From DATLYH01 sp035575035 (GTDB lineage Bacteria; Planctomycetota; Planctomycetia; Gemmatales; Gemmataceae), in assembly GCA_035575035.1 (NCBI GenBank), contig DATLYH010000372.1:1-11003 (forward strand): a stretch of DNA of 11,003 nt, given 5' to 3'. The notes beneath the pieces are model-generated. The model was not told the DNA's origin, made no database searches, and worked only from the letters and a program-made list of their open reading frames with translations. A program made the position numbers and the translations under genes. Below are positions 6,876 through 11,003 of this stretch, piece by piece (positions within the stretch are counted from its first letter, which is position 1; every line of letters begins with the position of its first letter).

Positions 6876-8159
6876 CTAGTGCTGTCTTTTGTGATCGCCG
6901 ACGTTGGGCGCCTCCGGGTTGGTGTCCGGGCCGAAGTAGCGCAACGTCACCAGCGGCTCGCTGCCGGTGTTCTCGAAGACTACTCCCTGACGAGCGGCAT
7001 CGTAGCTGACGAAGTACTCGTCCTCGGTCAACTCGCCGAAGCGGATCATCACCGGCGTTTGAAGTCGGTGCTTGCCGATCCGGCCGCTCCCCTGCACCGC
7101 GATCAGACCATAGGCCCCCTTGTCCTTGATCGTCACCTTCACACCGGGATTGATCGTCAGCTCCTTGGCAGTAAACAGTTCCTGGCCGTCCACCTTGCCG
7201 TAGACAATCCAGCGATCGACATAGCCCTCACTCGCCGTGTCGGCCACGGGGATCGGCTCCAGATAGTGGTGGTCCTTGAAATGCGGATCGACGTTCGCTT
7301 CCCAGTCGAGTTGATCGACCAGGTAATCGAGGTCCTGGTGCTTGTCCTTGGGGACATCCTTGACCAGCAGGCTCCAGGGGACGTAACGGCCCTCGACCAT
7401 TGACTGGTACATGGCAAAGACGTCGGAGCCCCACTGCGGCTCGTAAGTGACCAGCGAGCCGGGGGCGTGCAGGATGCAGGGAGGCACCAGCCAGCCGGTG
7501 CCCGGTTGCAGGCGGTAAGCCTTGCTGTAATTGAGGATGCCGTTGTCCCCCTCGTTCCAGCGTTCCAGGCAGCGGCGGATATCGGCCTTGGTGGTACCCG
7601 GCTCCAGGCCGAAGAAGGTGTAAGGGAAGTTGTTCCCCAGGTAGTTGAGCTGCGGCGGGAAGTAGTACGACTCCGGCTTGCCCTGCTGGCCGACCTTGGC
7701 CGCCTGGGCGTTGTTCTGGTGCATGTGGTGCGGGATGGGGCCGAGGTTGTCGAAGAACTTGCTGTAAACCGGCCAGCGATGGTAGCGGTCCCACATCGCC
7801 TTGCCGATTAGCCGTACTCCCTCTTGTTCAACCGCGTCGCGCAGGGTGAAGGCACGTTTGCCGTCGTGGACAACGTAGCTTAGCCCCTCGTCGGGCGGGG
7901 CCCCTTCGTTGGCGGCCGGGGTGGTCGAGGCGAACCAGCGCTCGTCGATGCCGCCCCGGTGCGCCCCCAGCGCGTAGTAGTCCTGCGGTGCCAGCTTGAG
8001 GCGCCGGCCGGGCATCAGGAAGGAGCGCGGCACCCAGGTCGGCGCCAGCCGCAGGATGCCCTCGCCCGCCTCCAGCGCTTGCCGGACGGCCGGGGCGCCG
8101 GCCGGCTTCACGGCGGTCGCCGGCTCTTTGGTCTTGGTCGCTGCGGTCTTCTTGGCCAT
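6876..8159 (-). CDS. Cupin protein resembling class I mannose-6-phosphate isomerase
   Basis: This 427-residue protein has a metal-binding cupin centre. IPHHMHQNN (142-150) gives His145 and His147. GKPESYYFPP (160-169) gives Glu163. GWLVPPCILHAPGSLV (222-237) gives His231 in the second cupin motif. The arrangement resembles the zinc site of class I phosphomannose isomerases, and the length is similar. A C-terminal region (about 318-410) looks like a second beta-sandwich, with INPGVKVTIKDKGAYGLIAVQGSG-type sequence. It is probably a cytoplasmic sugar or keto-sugar isomerase, but the exact reaction is unknown. The first 27 residues are Lys/Ala/Pro/Thr-rich and look disordered. ATG 8159 is chosen because GGAG lies 9 bases upstream; an in-frame TTG at 8168 touches that GGAG. 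It follows the RidA gene by 15 bases, which suggests co-transcription. Confidence 0.8.
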   Translation of the reverse strand: MAKKTAATKTKEPATAVKPAGAPAVRQALEAGEGILRLAPTWVPRSFLMPGRRLKLAPQDYYALGAHRGGIDERWFASTTPAANEGAPPDEGLSYVVHDGKRAFTLRDAVEQEGVRLIGKAMWDRYHRWPVYSKFFDNLGPIPHHMHQNNAQAAKVGQQGKPESYYFPPQLNYLGNNFPYTFFGLEPGTTKADIRRCLERWNEGDNGILNYSKAYRLQPGTGWLVPPCILHAPGSLVTYEPQWGSDVFAMYQSMVEGRYVPWSLLVKDVPKDKHQDLDYLVDQLDWEANVDPHFKDHHYLEPIPVADTASEGYVDRWIVYGKVDGQELFTAKELTINPGVKVTIKDKGAYGLIAVQGSGRIGKHRLQTPVMIRFGELTEDEYFVSYDAARQGVVFENTGSEPLVTLRYFGPDTNPEAPNVGDHKRQH

Positions 8160-8174
8160 GTCGGTCAACTCCGT

Positions 8175-8645
8175 TTAGCCTACCTCGAAAATGCACTCCA
8201 CTTCCACCGGGATGTTGCCCGGCAGTGAGCCCATGCCGACGGCGCTGCGGGCGCCGACGCCGGCATCCTCGCCAAAGACATCGGCCATCAGCTCCGAGAA
8301 CCCATTGATCACCTGGGGATGGTCCTTGAAGTCCGGCGTGCAGTTGACCATGCCGAGCGTCTTGACCAGCCGCTTGACCTTGTCGAGCGAGCCGAGGGTG
8401 TTGCGGACGGTGCTCAGGATGTTGAGGCCCACCAACCGGGCCGCCTCCTTGCCCTGTTCCAGCGTCAGGTCGGCGCCGACCCGGCCGACGACGGGCGACT
8501 TGGCATCGAGTTTGGCCGGTCCGTGGCCCGAGACATAGAGCAGGTTGCCGGCCAGGACGGCGGTCTTGTACTTGGCCACCGGCTTGGGGGGCGGCGGCAG
8601 GGTGAGATGGAGTTCCTGGATGCGGACTTCCGGCTTCGACGGCAT
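8175..8645 (-). CDS. RidA family protein (YjgF/YER057c/UK114), putative enamine/imine deaminase
   Basis: This 156-residue protein matches the longer RidA subfamily (YjgF_endoribonc-like) rather than the roughly 128-residue E. coli RidA type. Visible signatures are GNLLYVSGHGP (33-43), EAARLVGLNILSTV (67-80), LVKTLGMVNCTPDF (93-106), HPQVINGFSELMADVFGE (109-126) and GARSAVGMGSLPGNIPVEVE (131-150). Arg133 corresponds to the catalytic arginine that binds the substrate carboxylate in active deaminases, which supports real enzyme activity. Known role: RidA hydrolyses reactive enamine/imine intermediates made by PLP enzymes; other subfamilies act in specific catabolic pathways. ATG 8645 has AAGGAG about 7 bases upstream. 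It is the first gene of the leftward run and lies 15 bases before the cupin gene, so it may serve that pathway rather than general housekeeping (inference). Confidence 0.94.
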   Translation of the reverse strand: MPSKPEVRIQELHLTLPPPPKPVAKYKTAVLAGNLLYVSGHGPAKLDAKSPVVGRVGADLTLEQGKEAARLVGLNILSTVRNTLGSLDKVKRLVKTLGMVNCTPDFKDHPQVINGFSELMADVFGEDAGVGARSAVGMGSLPGNIPVEVECIFEVG

Positions 8646-8691
8646 GAGCGGTCTCCTTGCGAGGGTGATTCCGGGGGATCAAAGCATCATT

Positions 8692-8719
8692 CTTATCCGG
8701 CCGGCCCCATATCGGTCAA
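8692..8719 (-). promoter_or_regulatory. Candidate sigma70-type promoter for the RidA-led unit
   Basis: On the minus strand TTGACC (8719-8714) is followed after 16 bases by GATAAG (8697-8692). This matches TTGACA at five of six and TATAAT at four of six positions. Transcription would start near 8685, giving a leader of about 40 bases before ATG 8645. The match is by eye and untested. Confidence 0.4.
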
Positions 8720-8881
8720 GCAGCCAGCGGCAAAAAAGATGCTGTGACAAGGAGACATCGGGGAAAGGGGCCGCGTGGTACGGGGAGGAGCCGGCCTGAC
8801 CTGATAGGGCCGCTTCGGGCCGGACCGCGCCGGGCAGGGCGCGAGACCGGTTGGGCATCCGCCAAGAGCGGCCCGCGGGCG

Positions 8882-8902
8882 GGGGCTCGGGGTCTAGCCC
8901 CG
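8882..8902. repeat. Small GC-rich inverted repeat
   Basis: CGGGG (8888-8892) and CCCCG (8898-8902) pair around TCTAG. An overlapping alternative pairs GGGGCT (8882-8887) with AGCCCC (8896-8901). It lies in the divergent spacer about 160 bases upstream of the small gene. No T tract follows directly. A function is not evident. Confidence 0.4.
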
Positions 8903-8941
8903 GCGACACAAACAGCCGCGTTCCGCGAACTAGCTTTTTTC

Positions 8942-8970
8942 TTGCTCTTTATTCCCCCTCGTGATACGCT
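8942..8970 (+). promoter_or_regulatory. Weak candidate promoter for the 65-residue gene
   Basis: TTGCTC (8942-8947), a 17-base spacer and TACGCT (8965-8970) preceded by TGA form a weak sigma70-like site with an extended -10 TGn element. The start would be near 8977, leaving a leader of about 80 bases before ATG 9060. Both hexamers match poorly, so this rests mainly on the TG element and position. Confidence 0.25.
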
Positions 8971-9059
8971 CTTTCCCTGAAGGCGGACAGCGCCGTCCTT
9001 TCTTCTCGCGACCACCTCCGTGTAACCGTTTGACCGACTCGCTGCCAGGGAGCATCATC

Positions 9060-9257
9060 ATGGACAGCGTGTACAGCGATGAGTTTGTGGTGTTTGTCCG
9101 TCTTGACCGGGCCCATCCCTATCCCCCCGAGGAGGTGGAGCAGGACATCTTCCACTGTTCCAGTTACGAAGAAGCCCGGCGCATCCGGCAGCAGTGTCAT
9201 CGGGCCGATCGCGAGTGCGTCATTCGCTACCTTGGCCCGGCCGGCGGCGGCGACTGA
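9060..9257 (+). CDS. Small acidic protein of 65 residues, function unknown
   Basis: I do not recognise a named family. The protein opens MDSVYSDEFVVFVRLDRA. A tyrosine/proline and acidic stretch (PYPPEEVEQDIF) follows, then an amphipathic helix (SSYEEARRIRQQ) and a closing strand ECVIRYLGPAGGGD. The pattern strand-helix-strand suggests a compact alpha/beta fold without membrane segments. Two cysteines (residues 38 and 54, in FHCSS and RECVI) and a histidine flank the helix but make no recognised metal site. ATG 9060 is well supported by GGGAG 7 bases upstream. An in-frame GTG at 8961 would add 33 residues of low coding character and lacks such a site. A terminator-like inverted repeat follows the stop by five bases, so the gene is probably monocistronic. 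Confidence 0.72.
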   Translation: MDSVYSDEFVVFVRLDRAHPYPPEEVEQDIFHCSSYEEARRIRQQCHRADRECVIRYLGPAGGGD

Positions 9258-9261
9258 GACG

Positions 9262-9312
9262 GCTTCTTGTCCCCGGCATCTCCCTGCCCTCTCCTGGAGG
9301 ATGACAAGAAGC
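9262..9312 (+). terminator. Terminator-like inverted repeat after the small gene
   Basis: GCTTCTTGTC (9262-9271) and GACAAGAAGC (9303-9312) are perfect 10-base complements separated by 31 bases, starting five bases after the stop at 9257. A pyrimidine-rich stretch (TTGACTTTCCCTTTCC) follows the stem. The long loop and mixed T/C tail make it weaker than a classic Rho-independent terminator, but position and perfect pairing support a 3'-end function. Confidence 0.45.
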
Positions 9313-9342
9313 TTGACTTTCCCTTTCCCCCCGCCACATACT
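9313..9342 (+). promoter_or_regulatory. Candidate sigma70-type promoter for the DUF1549 cytochrome gene
   Basis: TTGACT (9313-9318), an 18-base spacer and CATACT (9337-9342) match the consensus at five and four of six positions. Transcription would begin near 9349 and leave a leader of about 150 bases before ATG 9503. TACAAT at 9414-9419 is a nearer -10 look-alike but has no recognisable -35. Confidence 0.35.
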
Positions 9343-9502
9343 AACAATCGATCCGAAGACCAGGCCCGGCGGGCGCCCAAGGCGATGATAGCCGTCTTCG
9401 ATCATGCCCCCCGTACAATGTTCCCCCCGCGCGGCGGCCTCCCGTCGCGTGAGGATCCGCTTCTCGAACCGATAATCGCAAGGATCCAGCGGAAGTCCCA
9501 CC

Positions 9503-11003
9503 ATGACGTACTTGCCTCGGCGAACGGCGTTCCTTCTGATGGCCGGCCTGACAGCAGCCGCCCTGTTGGGGGCCGTCCCCGCCGCTGTTGCCCGTCCGCC
9601 TCACAAGAAGGCCCTAGCCGACTATCTCGGCCCCTTCCTGACGCCCCGGTTAAACGACTGCCGGACCTGTCACGTGCCGGACCCGCCCGGCAAGGAACCG
9701 ATCGAGGGGGAGGACAAGCCGCACAACCCATTCGGCGCCCGACTCAAGGCGGTGCGGGCCGAGTTGCTCAAGGCGGAAAAGAAAACCGACATCGTGGCGC
9801 GCCTGGAAACCGTCGCCGACGAGGACAGCGATGGCGACGGCGTTCCCAACTTACTGGAGCTGCTGACCGGCCATAATCCGGGCGAACCGGGCGACCGGCC
9901 GACCACAGCCGAGGCTGCCGCAGGCCGCGAAAAACTGACCGCCTTCCTCCAGTCCAAGAGCGCCTATCCGTGGCGGCCGTTCGAGACGGTCCAGCGGCCG
10001 CCGGTGCCGCGCGTGCAGAACACCAACTGGGTGCGCAACCCGATCGACGCCTTCATCGCCGCCGAGCACGAGCAGCGCGGCCTGAGGCCCCGCCCCGAGG
10101 CGCCGCGGCATGTGCTGCTGCGGCGCGTCTACCTTGACCTGATTGGCCTGCCGCCGACGCCCGCGGAGCTACATGCCTTTCTCAATGATCCGTCGTCCGA
10201 CGCCTACGAGAAGGTGGTCGATCGGCTGCTGGCCGACCCGCGCTATGGCGAACGCTGGGGCCGGCACTGGATGGACATCTGGCGCTACAGCGACTGGGCC
10301 GGCTACGGCAACCAGGTCCGCGACAGCCAGCCGCACATCTGGCGCTGGCGCGACTGGATCGTCGAGTCGCTCAATGCCGACAAGGGTTATGACCAGATGA
10401 TTCGGGAGATGCTGGCGGCCGACGAGTTGTACCCCGACGATCCCAGCGCGCTGCGGGCCACCGGCTACCTGGTTCGCAACTACAAGCTGCTCAGCCGGGA
10501 GAAATGGTTGCAGGACACGGTGGAGCACACAGCCCAGGCGTTCCTGGGACTGACGCTTGGTTGTGCCCGCTGCCACGACCACATGTTCGACCCCATCCTT
10601 CAGAAGGAGTACTACCAGGTCCGCGCCATCTTTGAGCCGCACCACGTGCGCACCGACCGGGTGCCCGGCCAACTCGACATTACTAAGGATGGCCTGCCGC
10701 GCGTCTACGACAAGGACCTAGACGCGCCGACCTACCTCTTCATCCGTGGCGATGATCGTTATCCCGACAAGAGCAAGCCGCTGGGGCCCGGCGTCCCCGA
10801 GGCGCTGGGCGGCAAATTTGTCGTGACCGAGGTTGTTGGCCTGCCGTTGGCTGCTACCTGCCCGGACAAGCGCGAGTTCGTTGTGGCCGAGACCATCGCC
10901 GCCAGCGCAGCCAACGTGCTAAAGGCCCGGCAGGCGCTGGAAGCGGCCCGGAAGGCCGCCGCCCCGGCTGTGGTGCCGGTGTTCTTTGAGGGACCGCTCG
11001 GTG
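9503..11003 (+). CDS. Secreted di-heme cytochrome c-like DUF1549 (PSCyt2) protein, 3' end outside window
   Basis: The frame is open from ATG 9503 to the window edge (500 codons, no stop), so the C-terminus is missing. Residues 1-30 form a signal peptide (MTYLPRRTAFLLMAGLTAAA onward, cleavage after AVA). CRTCH at 53-57 is a c-type heme site. DEDSDGDGVPNLLELLTGHN (107-126) is a calcium-binding repeat of the thrombospondin-3/EF-hand-like kind. DUF1549 spans about 179-385: NPIDAFI, LLRRVYLDLIGLPPTPAEL, then DPRYGERWGRHWMDIWRYSD, and GLTLGCARCHDHMFDP with a second CxxCH (354-358). An Ala-rich helical segment (464-490) follows. Full-length relatives usually continue into a DUF1553 (PSD1) domain and are often followed by a DUF1501 gene; neither is visible here. 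The family is characteristic of Planctomycetes and acts outside the cytoplasm, with no firm biochemical role. The ribosome site is weak (GGAAG 8 bases upstream). Confidence 0.93.
   Translation, partial: MTYLPRRTAFLLMAGLTAAALLGAVPAAVARPPHKKALADYLGPFLTPRLNDCRTCHVPDPPGKEPIEGEDKPHNPFGARLKAVRAELLKAEKKTDIVARLETVADEDSDGDGVPNLLELLTGHNPGEPGDRPTTAEAAAGREKLTAFLQSKSAYPWRPFETVQRPPVPRVQNTNWVRNPIDAFIAAEHEQRGLRPRPEAPRHVLLRRVYLDLIGLPPTPAELHAFLNDPSSDAYEKVVDRLLADPRYGERWGRHWMDIWRYSDWAGYGNQVRDSQPHIWRWRDWIVESLNADKGYDQMIREMLAADELYPDDPSALRATGYLVRNYKLLSREKWLQDTVEHTAQAFLGLTLGCARCHDHMFDPILQKEYYQVRAIFEPHHVRTDRVPGQLDITKDGLPRVYDKDLDAPTYLFIRGDDRYPDKSKPLGPGVPEALGGKFVVTEVVGLPLAATCPDKREFVVAETIAASAANVLKARQALEAARKAAAPAVVPVFFEGPLG

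Larger units (their letters stand above)
8646..9059. other. Divergent 414-base intergenic region
   Basis: No coding sequence is supported here. The spacer lies between the leftward RidA gene and the rightward 65-residue gene. It holds a promoter candidate for each, described separately, a GC-rich middle (about 8800-8905) and a short T run (8935-8940). Several open frames cross it, but they lack ribosome-binding sites and family resemblance. Confidence 0.6.

Noticed and set aside
5868..7403. 511-codon plus-strand open frame opposite the TIM-barrel and cupin genes
   Set aside because: It is antisense to two clear enzymes with conserved active-site motifs and crosses the hairpin. It has no family features of its own.

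Overview
The window looks like chromosomal DNA from a high-GC planctomycete, most likely Gemmata-like. The inference rests on family content. There is a DUF1549-type cytochrome protein with CxxCH motifs, a family typical of Planctomycetes. There is a protein whose N-terminal CPxC/CPxC zinc ribbon leads into a membrane anchor and a trypsin-like protease. There are also two Uma2 genes and one Gfo/Idh/MocA oxidoreductase. I see no rRNA, tRNA, CRISPR array, insertion sequence or phage gene.

Layout, left to right. Positions 1-147 hold no gene I can support. A minus-strand pair follows: a Gfo/Idh/MocA oxidoreductase (729-1871), then 28 bases downstream a Uma2 gene broken by one frameshift (148-700). 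A 268-base divergent spacer separates it from a plus-strand gene (2140-4194) for a membrane-anchored fusion of zinc ribbon, thioredoxin-like domain, helical region and trypsin-like protease. Its stop codon directly abuts the stop of a convergent minus-strand gene for an exported penicillin-binding/beta-lactamase-fold serine hydrolase (4195-5073).

That hydrolase is the last of five co-directional minus-strand genes. Read in transcription order they are a RidA-family protein (8175-8645), a mannose-6-phosphate-isomerase-like cupin (6876-8159), a xylose-isomerase-like TIM-barrel protein (5853-6776), an intact Uma2 protein (5101-5772) and the hydrolase. The spacers are 15, 99, 80 and 27 bases. The 99-base spacer carries a strong hairpin with two possible left arms. 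RidA, cupin and TIM barrel together suggest a small carbohydrate or keto-acid metabolism cassette, but the substrate cannot be read from sequence.

Right of RidA is a 414-base divergent spacer with candidate promoters, then a 65-residue plus-strand gene of unknown function (9060-9257). A terminator-like inverted repeat and a promoter candidate follow. The window ends inside a secreted di-heme DUF1549 protein (9503 to the edge), which has no stop codon here. No single clearly new system is evident. The items most worth a second look are the zinc ribbon-thioredoxin-protease fusion, the serine hydrolase with no obvious Glu166 equivalent, the dual-arm hairpin and the small conserved-looking protein.
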